From CAVQBJ01 sp963710725 (GTDB taxonomy: Bacteria > Actinomycetota > Thermoleophilia > Solirubrobacterales > Solirubrobacteraceae): 64,000 bases of DNA. Numbering within the stretch: position 1 is the first letter of the stretch; each line of letters opens with the position of its first letter. The notes under the pieces are model-generated. The model made no database searches, was not told the origin of the DNA, and worked only from the letters and a program-made list of their open reading frames with translations. The stretch lies in NCBI GenBank assembly GCA_963710725.1, contig CAVQBJ010000008.1, forward strand, positions 682,001 through 746,000, written 5' to 3'. Below are positions 8,903-20,656 of the stretch, piece by piece. The translations under genes and the position numbers were made by a program.

Positions 8903-9030
8903 GCGCCCGGCCGCCCTTTCCCCTGACATGAACCCCGTCCCGCCGGTCGCTCCGGTACGGCGCCTGGACGCGACCGGGGGCCGGGGCGGAGCCGGCCAGT
9001 TGCACCCCCGTGCTCTAACGTGCGTGGACG

Positions 9031-10278
9031 ATGGCGACCATCGAGACCTCCGAGCTCGCGAACGGGCTGCGGCTGAACCGCGTGCCGGTCGCCGGCACCG
9101 GCGCGATCACCGTACTCGTGGCCTTCGATGCCGGCGCCCGCACCGAGCGTCCCGAGGAGAACGGGATGGCCCACTTCCTCGAGCACCTCGTGTTCAAGGG
9201 CGGCGACAAGTACCCCAACCACCGCGCGATCAACGAGACGGCGGAGGCCCTCGGCGGCGTGCTGAACGCCTACACGAGCCACGACCTCGTCGCCTTCCAC
9301 ATCACGGCGCGCGCCGAGGCCGCGCCCGAGGCGATCGACCTGCTCACCGACTTCGTCGCCCATCCGCGCATCGACCCCGACGAGCTCGACAAGGAGCGCG
9401 GCGTGGTCATCCAGGAGATCAACCGCGCCTTCGACCAGCCATCGATGGTGGCCGAGTACCTGATCGACCGCGCCGCCTTCGGCGAGCACCCGCTCGGCCG
9501 TCCGGTGCTCGGCTCCGAGGACAACCTGCGCGCCTTCACGCGCGAGGGGATCATCGCCTTCCGCGAGCGCCGCTGGTCCGGTCGGCACGGCGGCGCGTTC
9601 CTGGTCGGCAACCTCGATCACCTTCCCGAGCAGACTGAGCTCGCCGAGGCCTTCGGCCGCTTCCCGGGGCTGCCCGAGCCCGGGCCCTACGAGCCCGTGC
9701 GCGAGTTCGCGCCGACCACGCTCGTCGAGCAGCGCGACACCAACCAGTCGCACCTGCGCATGATCTACCGCCCCGACGTCGCGATCGACGACGACCGGGC
9801 CCGGGCGGCGCTCAGCATCTACGCGACGCTGCTCGGCGGCTCGATGAGCTCGCGGCTGTTCGAGGAGATCCGTGAGCAGCGCGGGTTGTGCTACTCGGTG
9901 TACGCGGTCGACCACGCCTTCGCCGACGTGCCGATCCTGCAGCTCGGATCGGGACTGGACTCATCGAAGTGCATCGAGGCCTACGAGCGCATGCGCGAGA
10001 TCGTCGTCGAGCTGCGCGAGCAGGGGCCGACCCCTGCGGAGGTCGATCGGGCTCGCGCCTACGCCGCCGGGCGGCGCGTCCTCGCCTTCGAGAACTCCGG
10101 CGCCGTCGCGCGCACCGCGGCGACCCAGACGATCGTCTATCGCGAGGATCCGGACCCCCGGGCCAGCATCGAGGCGATCGACGCGGTCACCTACGACGAG
10201 GTCGTCGAGGTCGCCCGCACGGTCGAGGACCGTCTCGCCGTGGCCTGTGTCGGGCCGCACTCCGGCGACCAGTTCTGA
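9031..10278 (+). CDS. Zinc-dependent peptidase, M16 (pitrilysin/processing peptidase) family
   Basis: A 415-residue M16 metallopeptidase. The inverted zinc motif HFLEH is at residues 48-52 and the third zinc ligand lies downstream in ERGVVIQEI. The second half contains the family substrate-binding end (REQRGLCYSVYAV, with ALSIYATLLGGSMSSRLF before it). In actinobacteria a single such gene is common; it degrades peptides in the cytosol or is exported without a signal, and none is seen here. It is divergent from ftsE and convergent with nadA. Confidence 0.9.
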   Translation: MATIETSELANGLRLNRVPVAGTGAITVLVAFDAGARTERPEENGMAHFLEHLVFKGGDKYPNHRAINETAEALGGVLNAYTSHDLVAFHITARAEAAPEAIDLLTDFVAHPRIDPDELDKERGVVIQEINRAFDQPSMVAEYLIDRAAFGEHPLGRPVLGSEDNLRAFTREGIIAFRERRWSGRHGGAFLVGNLDHLPEQTELAEAFGRFPGLPEPGPYEPVREFAPTTLVEQRDTNQSHLRMIYRPDVAIDDDRARAALSIYATLLGGSMSSRLFEEIREQRGLCYSVYAVDHAFADVPILQLGSGLDSSKCIEAYERMREIVVELREQGPTPAEVDRARAYAAGRRVLAFENSGAVARTAATQTIVYREDPDPRASIEAIDAVTYDEVVEVARTVEDRLAVACVGPHSGDQF

Positions 10279-10290
10279 CGCAGCGCTCGC

Positions 10291-11340
10291 TCAGCCGATC
10301 GCGACCATGCGATCGATCGGCACCCGTGCACGCTCGGCGATCGCCTCGGGCACGCGCACCTCGTACTGGTTGTCGCGCAGCGCGTTTCGCAGCTTGGGCA
10401 GCGTGATCATCTTCATGAACCGGCAGCTCGCCTCGGCGTTGGCGGGGATGAACTCGACGTCGGGCGCGGCCATCTGCAGCGGATAGAGCATCCCGACCTC
10501 GGTGGCCACCACGACCTCGGCGTGCTCGTGGTCGCGCTGCGCGTCGTGCTCGGCCTCGCGCGCGTAGTTGAGCATGCCTCCGGTCGACAGCATGCGGACG
10601 CCGTTGGCGTCGACGTCCCCGGCGGCGACGTACTCCATGACGCTCGTCGTGCAGCCGCACTCGGGATGGATGAGGAAGTCGGCGCTCGGGTGAGCGGCCC
10701 GCACGGCGTCGATGTCGCCGGGCCGGATACCGGCGTGCACGTGGCACTCTCCGTCCCACACGTGCATGCGCCGGCCGAGCTCCTTCTCGACGTAGGCGCC
10801 GAGCCACATGTCCGGACCGAACAGGATCTCGGTGTCCTCGCCGTGGGTGGCGTAGATGTGGCGCACGACGTCGACCGCGTTCGCCGACGTGCAGCAGTAG
10901 TCCGTGAGCGCCTTCACCTCGGCGGTCGTGTTGACGTACATGACGACCACGCCGCTCGGGTACCGGCCGCGCCACTGCGCGAGCTGCTCGTAGTCGATCG
11001 AGTCGGCGAGCGAGCAGCCGGCCTTCAGGTCGGGAATGAGGACCGTCTTCTCGGGCGCCAGGATCGACGCCGTCTCGGCCATGAAGTGCACGCCGCAGAA
11101 GACGATCACCTCGGCGTCGGTCGCCGCGGCCTGGCGCGAGAGACCGAGCGAGTCGCCGACGTAGTCGGCCACCTGCTGCACCTCGGGCACCTGGTAGTTG
11201 TGAGCCAGGATCACCGCGTTGCGCGCGGCGGCGAGCGTGCGCACTTCGTCCTGGAGCGCCGCGATCTCCTCGGGGCTGAGGTGCACGGGACCGGATCCGG
11301 CCATGGGGAGCGTGAGGTCGGGAGCCATGGGGAGGTTCAT
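10291..11340 (-). CDS. nadA: Quinolinate synthase NadA
   Basis: NadA condenses iminoaspartate with dihydroxyacetone phosphate to quinolinate, using a [4Fe-4S] cluster. The 349-residue protein has three cluster cysteines in the expected contexts: C109 (AGCSLAD), C227 (HPECGC) and C305 (ASCRFMK). ILAHNYQ, YVNTTAEVKA and NAEASCRFMK are family signatures. The ATG (11338-11340) directly abuts the nadC stop, with a GGAGGCGG ribosome-binding site inside the end of nadC. nadB is not in the window. Confidence 0.97.
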   Translation of the reverse strand: MNLPMAPDLTLPMAGSGPVHLSPEEIAALQDEVRTLAAARNAVILAHNYQVPEVQQVADYVGDSLGLSRQAAATDAEVIVFCGVHFMAETASILAPEKTVLIPDLKAGCSLADSIDYEQLAQWRGRYPSGVVVMYVNTTAEVKALTDYCCTSANAVDVVRHIYATHGEDTEILFGPDMWLGAYVEKELGRRMHVWDGECHVHAGIRPGDIDAVRAAHPSADFLIHPECGCTTSVMEYVAAGDVDANGVRMLSTGGMLNYAREAEHDAQRDHEHAEVVVATEVGMLYPLQMAAPDVEFIPANAEASCRFMKMITLPKLRNALRDNQYEVRVPEAIAERARVPIDRMVAIG

Positions 11341-12201
11341 CTACACCGCCTCCAAGATCAGTGACAGGTCGAGGGCCGGCGCGGAATGAGTGATCGCGCC
11401 AATTGATACGAAGTTTACCCCGGTGAGGGCCCGTTCTCGCAAGGTCTGCAGCGTCACGCCCCCGCTCGCCTCGAGCGTCGCGGCGCCGGCCACGCGGGCC
11501 ACCGCGTCGCGCAGCTGCTCGGTCGTCATGTTGTCGAGCAGCAGCCGCGGCGCGCCGGCGGCCAGGGCCTCGTCGATCTCGGCGCCGTCGCGCACCTCCA
11601 CCTCCAGCGTGCCGGCGAGCTCGGGCGCGAAGGCCCGAGCGCGCTCGATCGCCGCGCCGATGCCGCCGGCCGCGGCGATGTGGTTCTCCTTTATGAGGAT
11701 CGCGTCGTAGAGGCCGACGCGATGATTGGTCGCGCCGCCCGCGGCCACGGCGGCCTTCTCGAGGGCCCGCAGACCCGGGGTCGTCTTGCGCGTGTCGAGG
11801 ACGCGGGCGCCGGTTCCCTCCACGATCCGTGCGGCGCGTGCCGCGGCGGTCGCCACGCCGGAGAGGTGAGCAAGGAAGTTGAGCGCCGTGCGCTCGCCGC
11901 TCAGCAGCGCCCGGGCCAGGCCCCGCAGCTCGAGCACCTCGCCCCCCTCGCGCCACACGCCCTCGGGTGCGCAGCGACGCACCTCGACGTCGGGATCGAG
12001 CTCGCGAAAGACATCCTCGGCGACCGCCAGCCCGTAGATGACGCCCTCGGCCTTCTGCGTGATCAGCGCCCGTGCCGCCGCGCCGGCGGTGACGATCGCC
12101 TCGGTCGTGACGTCGCCGCTGCCGAGGTCCTCGGCGAGCGCGGCGCGCACGAGCGCGAGGGTGTAGGGATACGGGGACGTCGACGACACTGCCCCCAGCA
12201 T
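11341..12201 (-). CDS. nadC: Nicotinate-nucleotide pyrophosphorylase (quinolinate phosphoribosyltransferase) NadC
   Basis: NadC converts quinolinate and PRPP to nicotinate mononucleotide with loss of CO2, the step after NadA. It has 286 residues from the ATG at 12199-12201. Motifs are EDLGSGDVTTE, ALNFLAHLSGVAT, DTRKTTPGLR (PRPP and quinolinate binding), NHRVGLYDAILIKENH, and EASGGV near the C-terminus. The frame continues upstream without NadC character, so this ATG is preferred. It lies only 15 bp from the divergent thioesterase start. Confidence 0.97.
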   Translation of the reverse strand: MLGAVSSTSPYPYTLALVRAALAEDLGSGDVTTEAIVTAGAAARALITQKAEGVIYGLAVAEDVFRELDPDVEVRRCAPEGVWREGGEVLELRGLARALLSGERTALNFLAHLSGVATAAARAARIVEGTGARVLDTRKTTPGLRALEKAAVAAGGATNHRVGLYDAILIKENHIAAAGGIGAAIERARAFAPELAGTLEVEVRDGAEIDEALAAGAPRLLLDNMTTEQLRDAVARVAGAATLEASGGVTLQTLRERALTGVNFVSIGAITHSAPALDLSLILEAV

Positions 12202-12216
12202 AGGATCCCCGACAGC

Positions 12217-12696
12217 GTGACCCAGCCCGCCCCCGAGCCACGCGCGATCCTCGTCCGCTGGATGGGCCTGCTCGACGCCAACAGCGCCGGCTTCATCCAC
12301 GGCGGGACGGTCATGAAGCTGTGCGACGAGGCCGCCGGGCTGGCCGCGGTGCGACACTCGCGCTGCCGCGTCGTCACCGCCGGCATGGACCGCATGACCT
12401 TCCTCACCCCGATGCACGTCGGCGAGCTGGTGACCTTCCAGGCGAGCGTCAACGCCGTGTGGCGCACCTCGATGGAGGTCGGCGTGCGCGTGGACACCGA
12501 GGACCCGCGCACCGGCGCGTCGCGCCACAGCAACAGCGCCTACCTGACGATGGTGGCCGTGGACGAGGCGGGCCATCCGATCGCCGTGCCGCCGCTCGCG
12601 CCGCAGACCGACACCGACCGCCGGCGGGCCTACGAGGCGCAGCTGCGGCGCGCCAACCGGCTCGCCGAACGCGACCAGATCCGCGGCGGGCGGTAG
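12217..12696 (+). CDS. Acyl-CoA thioesterase, hotdog fold (YciA/ACOT-like)
   Basis: A 159-residue hydrolase of acyl-CoA. The hotdog signature is present: GFIHGGTVMKLCDEAAGLAA (active-site Asp and glycine turn), then DRMTFLTPMHVGELVTFQAS and the typical YLTMVAVDEAG strand. The start is GTG at 12217-12219, with AGGA ten bases upstream. The stop directly abuts the stop of prfB on the opposite strand. Confidence 0.87.
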   Translation: MTQPAPEPRAILVRWMGLLDANSAGFIHGGTVMKLCDEAAGLAAVRHSRCRVVTAGMDRMTFLTPMHVGELVTFQASVNAVWRTSMEVGVRVDTEDPRTGASRHSNSAYLTMVAVDEAGHPIAVPPLAPQTDTDRRRAYEAQLRRANRLAERDQIRGGR

Positions 12697-13819
12697 CTAC
12701 GCGGCGCTCGCGCTACCGGCCGCGCGCAGCAGATACGCCCGCACGAACCCGTCGAGGTCGCCGTCGAGCACGCGGTTGACGTCGCCGACCTCGTGGTTGG
12801 TGCGGTGATCCTTGACCATCGTGTACGGGTGCAGCACGTAGGAGCGGATCTGCGAGCCGAAGTTGACGTCCTGGGCCTCCCCCTTCTCGCGCGCGATCTC
12901 CTCCTGGCGCTCGCGCTCCTGGCGCTCGACGAGCTTGGCGCGCAGCATCGCCATCGCCGTCGCCCGGTTGGACGACTGGGAGCGCTCGTTCTGGCACTGG
13001 ACGACGATGCCCGTCGGCCGGTGGGTGATCCGCACGGCGGAGTCGGTCTTGTTGACGTGCTGCCCCCCCGCGCCGGACGCGCGGTAGGTGTCGACCTGCA
13101 GGTCGTCGTCGTCGATCTCGATCTCGCCGGTGTCCTCCACGACGGGTGCGACCTCCACTCCGGCAAAGCTCGTCTGCCGGCGCTTGGCCGAGTCGAACGG
13201 CGACAGGCGCACGAGGCGATGCACGCCGCGCTCGGCGCTGAACAGGCCGTACGCGTTCTCGCCGGCGGCACGGAAGGTGGCCGACTTGATGCCGGCCTCC
13301 TCGCCCGGGCTCACCTCGAGCAGGTCGGTGTGGAAGCCGCGGCGCTCGGCCCAGCGCATGAGCATGCGCAGCACCATCTCCGCCCAGTCCTGGGCGTCGG
13401 TGCCACCGGCACCGGCGTTGACGGTCACCAGCGCATCCCCGCCGTCATAGGGTCCCGAGAACAGGCGCTGCTCCTCGAGCTCGGCCAGGCGCACCTCCAC
13501 CGACGCGACCTGCTCGTCGAACTCGGCGGCGATCGACTCGTCCTCCTCGGCCAGCTCGGCGAGCCCCTCGAGATCATCCACGTCGCGCTCGAGCGTCCGG
13601 AAGACCTCCAGGCGCCGCGCCGTCCGCGCATGCTCGGCCGACACCTTCGCCGCGCGCTCGGAGTCGTCCCAGAAGCCGGGCGCTCCCATCTCGGTCTCGA
13701 GCGCGCCGACGCGCTCGCTCAGCGCAGCTGGGTCAAAGATAATCCGCGAGCAGCTTGAGCTGGTCGCGGATCGCCGCGAGGCGCTGGGGTACCGACTCGG
13801 GTGCGGCGCTCGTGCTCAT
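12697..13819 (-). CDS. prfB: Peptide chain release factor 2, expressed by programmed +1 frameshift
   Basis: RF2 recognises UGA and UAA stops. A 28-codon first frame (ATG 13817-13819, MSTSAAPES...LLADYL) ends in CTT TGA at 13733-13738. Reading then continues in +1 as GAC CCA GCT..., giving 373 residues. The coordinates span both frames. In the full protein the stop-codon-reading motif SPF is at about 206-208 and the catalytic GGQ at about 251-253 (ASGAGGQHVNKTDSAVR). An internal ATG after the shift would remove the conserved N-terminal domain, so the frameshifted product is preferred. It is convergent with the thioesterase gene. Confidence 0.95.
13731..13743 (-). promoter_or_regulatory. prfB autoregulatory +1 frameshift site (CUU UGA C)
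   Basis: On the minus strand the slippery sequence TAT-CTT-TGA-C matches the universal RF2 shift site. Low RF2 makes the ribosome pause at UGA and slip from CUU to UUU. The stimulatory upstream Shine-Dalgarno-like AGGGGG of E. coli is not evident; CTCGCGGAT occupies that place. Confidence 0.9.
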
Positions 13820-13830
13820 GACGGCCCACG

Positions 13831-15339
13831 CTAGCAGCCGGCCGGGGCCGTGGCCCGCAGCCGCCGCAGGCGACTGAGGGCGAACGCCCGCTCCGGATGC
13901 TCGTCGGGCAGCAGGTCGAGCAGCTTCCGGCAGGCCACGACGTCGTCATCGCCGGCGGGACCGCGCAGCCAGGCGAGCAGCGCCGCGCTGTCGCCCGAGG
14001 CGAGCACCGCACCGCGCACGCGTCCGTCGAGCCACTCCCGGATCTCGACCACCCCGGGCACCTCCGAGTGCGGCAGCAGCGGCCCGACGTAGTCGGCGAT
14101 CACCTCACCCAGCGGAGCGGCGCCAACGCGCTCGGCCAGGGCGAGGAAGTCCGCTCGGGGCCGCTCGGCGAGCCGATAGGGCGCGGCCAGCAGCTGGCCG
14201 CCGAGCAGCGCGCGCAGCCGCGACATCTCGGCGCGGATCGTGACCGGCTTGCCGAAGTCGCCGTACAGCTCGAGCGCCAGCTGATCGGCGCTCAGGCCGC
14301 GCGGGCGCGTGGCCAGCAGCACGAGGATCTCGCTGTGGCGGGGGCCGAGCGTGCGCGTGATCTCTCCGAGCTCGAGCACGAGGCGATCGCGACCGAGGCC
14401 GCTCAGACGCGGGGGACGCCGACGCGCCGCCGCGGCGCGGGCCTCGCTGAACAGCAGGTAGGCATCTCGCTCGTGCACCGGCTCGGCCCACGCGGTCGTG
14501 CCGCCCGCCAGCGTCACCTCGCCGCCGTCCGGGGGGACGGTCGTGCGGTCGCCGGCCCACTCGTCATGGCGGGACATCAGCACGCGACCGCACGGGCTGA
14601 CGATCGCGTCCGCCTCGCCGCGACCCGGTCCGATCCGGTCGCGTAGCCGGGCGACGATCGCCGCGTTGCGGTCGGCCGCGCGCAGCCCGAGCACGGTCTC
14701 GATCATGCGAGCCGCGGCGGCGATGAGCGCCAGGCTGTGCGGATCGGCGGTGGACAGCGGTCCGGACAGATCGAGGACCCCGAGCAGCTCGTCGGTCTCC
14801 GGATCGTGCACGGGCGCGGCGCTGCACGTCCATCCGTGGACGCAGCAGGAGAAGTGCTCGGCCGAGAAGATCTGCAGCGGGTGATCGACGGCGAGGGCCG
14901 TGCCCATCGCGTTCGTCCCGGCCCGGGTCTCGCTCCACACGGCGCCGGGCCCGAGGTGGACCTCGGCCGCCGCGTCGACCGCGTGTGACTCGCCTTCGAG
15001 CCACAGCAGCGTGCCGTCGGCCGCACACACGAGCGCGACCTGCGGCGCGTCGAAGCTGAGCTGCTCGAGCAGCCGGCGCATCATCGAATGCCCGACCGAC
15101 AGCGGATGCTCGGCCCACCGGGCCGACACCTCGCGCTCGTCGAGCACGACCGGCGCAAGCGAATGCTCGGGATCGACGCCCGCGCCGCTCGAGCGCGCCC
15201 ACGAGCGAGCCACGACCTCGCGCAGCCCTCCCGGCACCGGGCTGCCGCTCAGCGCGCGTTGGTGGATCTGTGCGAGCTCGAGCGCTCGCCGGCGCGGGTC
15301 GGTGGTGGCGTCGAGCGCCACCCATTCGGTCTGAGGCAC
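13831..15339 (-). CDS. GAF-domain transcriptional regulator, AcoR-like without AAA+ domain
   Basis: A 502-residue protein starting at GTG 15337-15339 behind a strong GGAGG. Residues about 20-100 resemble the sensor N-terminus of AcoR/sigma-54-activator relatives (SWARSSGAGVDPEH). A GAF domain follows (about 105-240), with GPGAVWSETRAGTNAMGTALA, FSAEHFSCCVHGWTCSAAPV and ELLGVLDLSG. There is no sigma-54 AAA+ module. The C-terminal part (about 345-410) looks like a winged-helix DNA-binding region (SADQLALELYGDFGKPVTIRAE...LRALLGG). In actinobacteria such proteins are usually divergent from aldehyde or alcohol dehydrogenase genes, as here, and probably regulate them in response to a small metabolite. 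Confidence 0.78.
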   Translation of the reverse strand: MPQTEWVALDATTDPRRRALELAQIHQRALSGSPVPGGLREVVARSWARSSGAGVDPEHSLAPVVLDEREVSARWAEHPLSVGHSMMRRLLEQLSFDAPQVALVCAADGTLLWLEGESHAVDAAAEVHLGPGAVWSETRAGTNAMGTALAVDHPLQIFSAEHFSCCVHGWTCSAAPVHDPETDELLGVLDLSGPLSTADPHSLALIAAAARMIETVLGLRAADRNAAIVARLRDRIGPGRGEADAIVSPCGRVLMSRHDEWAGDRTTVPPDGGEVTLAGGTTAWAEPVHERDAYLLFSEARAAAARRRPPRLSGLGRDRLVLELGEITRTLGPRHSEILVLLATRPRGLSADQLALELYGDFGKPVTIRAEMSRLRALLGGQLLAAPYRLAERPRADFLALAERVGAAPLGEVIADYVGPLLPHSEVPGVVEIREWLDGRVRGAVLASGDSAALLAWLRGPAGDDDVVACRKLLDLLPDEHPERAFALSRLRRLRATAPAGC

Positions 15340-15497
15340 GGGGATCCTCCCTCCACCGTCGATGTTACTCCCACCGCCCCATCCTGCAACGCGACTGCAA
15401 CGGGGTCCGGCGTAGCGTGCCCGTGAGAGGCGTGGCGTGCGCGCGACGCGTGCGTGCGGGACACGATTGACGATCGAGGGACAAGGAGGGTGGGCCA

Positions 15498-16994
15498 ATG
15501 GCCACCGAGGTACAGATCGACGAGCGGGCACGCGAATGGGTGGGCCACGAGCATCCGATGCTCATCGGCAGCGAGTGGGTCCCGGCCGCGTCGGGTAAGA
15601 CGTTCGAGACGTACAACCCGGCGACCGGCGAGGTGCTCGCAAGGGTCGCCGCCGGCGACTCCGAGGACATCGACCGCGCCGTCAAGACCGCTCGCGCGGC
15701 CTTCGAGAGCGGACCGTGGAGCCGGATGAAGGCGAACGAGCGCGGCCGAGCGATCCACCGCCTCGGCGATCTCATCCTCGAGCACGGCGACGAGCTCGCC
15801 GCGCTCGAGACGCTCGATAACGGCAAGCCCCTCGCGATCGCCCGCGCGGCGGACGTCGAGCTCGCCGCCGACCTCTTCCACTACATGTCGGGCTGGGCGA
15901 CGAAGATCGAGGGCAACACGATCCCGATCTCGGTTCCCTACATGCCCGACGCGCAGTTCCACGCCTATACGCTGCGCGACCCGATCGGGGTGGTCGGTCA
16001 GATCATCCCCTGGAACTTCCCGCTGCTGATGGCGGCCTGGAAGCTCGGCCCGGCGCTCGCCGCCGGCGTGACGGTCGTGCTCAAGCCGGCCGAGCAGACG
16101 CCGCTGTCGGCGCTGCGGCTTGGCGAGCTCGTGCTCGAGGCGGGCATCCCGCCCGGCGTGGTGAACGTCGTCCCGGGCTTCGGAGAGACGGCGGGCGCGG
16201 CCCTCGCCGCGCATCCCGACGTCGACAAGGTCGCGTTCACCGGCTCGACCGAGGTCGGCAGGCTCATCCTGCAGGCCGCGTCCGGGAATCTGAAGAAGGT
16301 GTCGCTCGAGCTCGGCGGCAAGTCGCCGAACATCGTGTTCGCCGACGCCGATCTGGCCACGGCGATCCCGGGCGCCGCCAACGCGATCTTCTTCAACCAC
16401 GGGCAGTGCTGCTGCGCCGGGTCGCGGCTGTACGTCGACGAGCGGATCTACGACGACGTCGTGCAGGGTGTCTCAGACCACGCCCGCCAGATCCACGTCG
16501 GCTCGGGGCTGGACCCCCAGGCGGAGATGGGCCCGCTCGTCTCCCAGGAGCAGCTCGACCGCGTGTGCGGCTTCCTGGAGTCCGGCCGCGCGGAGGGCGC
16601 CGAGACGCTGGTCGGCGGGGAGCGCGTCGGTGATCGCGGCTACTTCGTCGCACCGACCGTGCTCGCGAACACCCACCCCGACATGAAGGTCGAGGCCGAG
16701 GAGATCTTCGGCCCGGTGGTCACCGTGTCCCCGTTCAAGGACGTCGATGAGGTCCTCCCCAGGGCCCACTCGACGAACTACGGCCTCGCCGCCGGCGTCT
16801 GGACGAGCGACCTGTCGAAGGCCCACCGTCTCGCGAAGAGCCTGCGAGCGGGCACGGTATGGATCAACTGTTACAACGTGTTCGACGCTTCGCTGCCGTT
16901 CGGCGGCTACAAGGAGTCCGGCTGGGGCCGCGAGATGGGGCACGAGGCACTCGAGCTCTACACCGAGGTCAAGTCGGTCTGCGCGCAGCTCTAG
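15498..16994 (+). CDS. NAD(P)-dependent aldehyde dehydrogenase
   Basis: A 498-residue ALDH that oxidises aldehydes to acids. The catalytic Cys is C305 in GQCCCAGSR and the general base is E271 in LELGGKSPN. The NAD-binding elements IPWNFPLLMAAWKLGPALAAG and FTGSTEVGR are intact, as is the C-terminal FGGYKESGWGREMG. The GQCCCAG form is typical of the ALDH1/2 and phenylacetaldehyde-type clade; substrate is undetermined. It begins with ATG behind AAGGAGGG and is divergent from the GAF regulator. Confidence 0.93.
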   Translation: MATEVQIDERAREWVGHEHPMLIGSEWVPAASGKTFETYNPATGEVLARVAAGDSEDIDRAVKTARAAFESGPWSRMKANERGRAIHRLGDLILEHGDELAALETLDNGKPLAIARAADVELAADLFHYMSGWATKIEGNTIPISVPYMPDAQFHAYTLRDPIGVVGQIIPWNFPLLMAAWKLGPALAAGVTVVLKPAEQTPLSALRLGELVLEAGIPPGVVNVVPGFGETAGAALAAHPDVDKVAFTGSTEVGRLILQAASGNLKKVSLELGGKSPNIVFADADLATAIPGAANAIFFNHGQCCCAGSRLYVDERIYDDVVQGVSDHARQIHVGSGLDPQAEMGPLVSQEQLDRVCGFLESGRAEGAETLVGGERVGDRGYFVAPTVLANTHPDMKVEAEEIFGPVVTVSPFKDVDEVLPRAHSTNYGLAAGVWTSDLSKAHRLAKSLRAGTVWINCYNVFDASLPFGGYKESGWGREMGHEALELYTEVKSVCAQL

Positions 16995-17017
16995 GCCCCC
17001 CTGCGAGCCTGCGCCCC

Positions 17018-17046
17018 GGGGCGTCGCCGCTACGCGGCGGCGCCCC
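17018..17046. terminator. Strong GC hairpin downstream of the aldehyde dehydrogenase gene
   Basis: A 13-bp stem (one G-U pair) closes a 3-base TAC loop between the convergent ALDH and secA genes. There is no T-tract on either side, so it is a candidate factor-dependent or hairpin-only terminator. Confidence 0.5.
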
Positions 17047-17073
17047 ACGCGGCGTGGTTCCAGCGGGGGTGCC

Positions 17074-17106
17074 TGCAGAAGGTGTGAATAATTCACACCT
17101 TCTGCA
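17074..17106. repeat. Perfect 33-bp palindrome between convergent genes
   Basis: Two 16-bp arms (TGCAGAAGGTGTGAAT and its exact reverse complement) flank a single central A. Its AT-rich centre contrasts with the surroundings. It lies between the 3' ends of the ALDH and secA genes, so it probably acts as a bidirectional terminator or RNA-stabilising hairpin. No U-run follows on either strand. Confidence 0.7.
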
Positions 17107-17142
17107 TACACGTCGGGATGCCTACGTGCCCCGAGCGGGCCG

Positions 17143-20001
<2,859 letters not shown>

Positions 20002-20009
20002 AGGGTCTG

Positions 20010-20037
20010 AGCGTAGCAGCGGATCGAGCTCGTTGAA
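20010..20037 (-). promoter_or_regulatory. Possible secA promoter giving a near-leaderless transcript
   Basis: On the minus strand TACGCT (20010-20015) lies 8 nt before the secA ATG, with a weak TTCAAC -35 (20032-20037) at 16 bp. No ribosome-binding site separates the box from the start. Confidence 0.3.
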
Positions 20038-20111
20038 CGTCCGACCGGCACGTCGTTCGGACGCCCCGTGGGGCGGGCGGCGACGCCCGGTGGCGCCGCC
20101 GCGGAGGACCG

Positions 20112-20465
20112 TCAGGAGGCGGTCGACGGCTCCCCGGTGACGCGGGCCGCGGAGCGCGCCTCGCGCCGCTTGCGACGCTTGTCGCGGTGGCGCTTGACCT
20201 GCACGGAAAGCTCGTCGCACACGAGGTTCAGCGAGTGCACCATGTCCGCGGACGCATCGCGGGCGCGGAGCGTGACGCCCTTCAGATAGAGCGTGGCCTC
20301 CGCGACCTGGGAGTCGGGGTTGGCCGGATTACGCTCCTCGAAGATCTCGACCTCCAGCCGGGCGAGGTCGGACACCTGGCGGGCGACCTTCGCAAAGCGG
20401 CGCTCAACGTGGATCCTGAACTCGTCGGTGACCGGAACGTTTCGGCCCTTGACGTGGATCTGCAT
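20112..20465 (-). CDS. hpf: Ribosome hibernation-promoting factor, HPF/YfiA family (short form)
   Basis: A 117-residue protein that blocks the mRNA channel of idle 30S subunits. It begins MQIHVKGRNVPVTDEF from the ATG at 20463-20465, preceded by AAGGAGG. The HPF core follows (HVERRFAKVARQVSDLARLEVEIFEE...ATLYLKG), as does the basic DELSVQVKRHRDKRRKRR tail. The long-form C-terminal dimerisation domain is absent. It lies upstream of secA on the same strand, an order common in many bacteria. Confidence 0.9.
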   Translation of the reverse strand: MQIHVKGRNVPVTDEFRIHVERRFAKVARQVSDLARLEVEIFEERNPANPDSQVAEATLYLKGVTLRARDASADMVHSLNLVCDELSVQVKRHRDKRRKRREARSAARVTGEPSTAS

Positions 20466-20656
20466 CAGCTGGCCTCCTTCGGCGAGATATGGAGGGGCTT
20501 CCGAATTGCCCTTGCCGAGGATGCTACGCCCGGTATCGGCCGTTGTCACCCCGGGCGTTCACGGATGACGCCTCGGGCGAAAACCCGCCCGCGAGCACGG
20601 GCTTCCTGCGGATCTCGGCACTCGTATGAACGTCGACGGGCGGGCCGCGCGGGCGG

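Noticed and set aside
11680..12216. Upstream extension of the thioesterase frame
   Set aside because: The extension is antisense to nadC and has no thioesterase character; the GTG at 12217 yields the normal family length.
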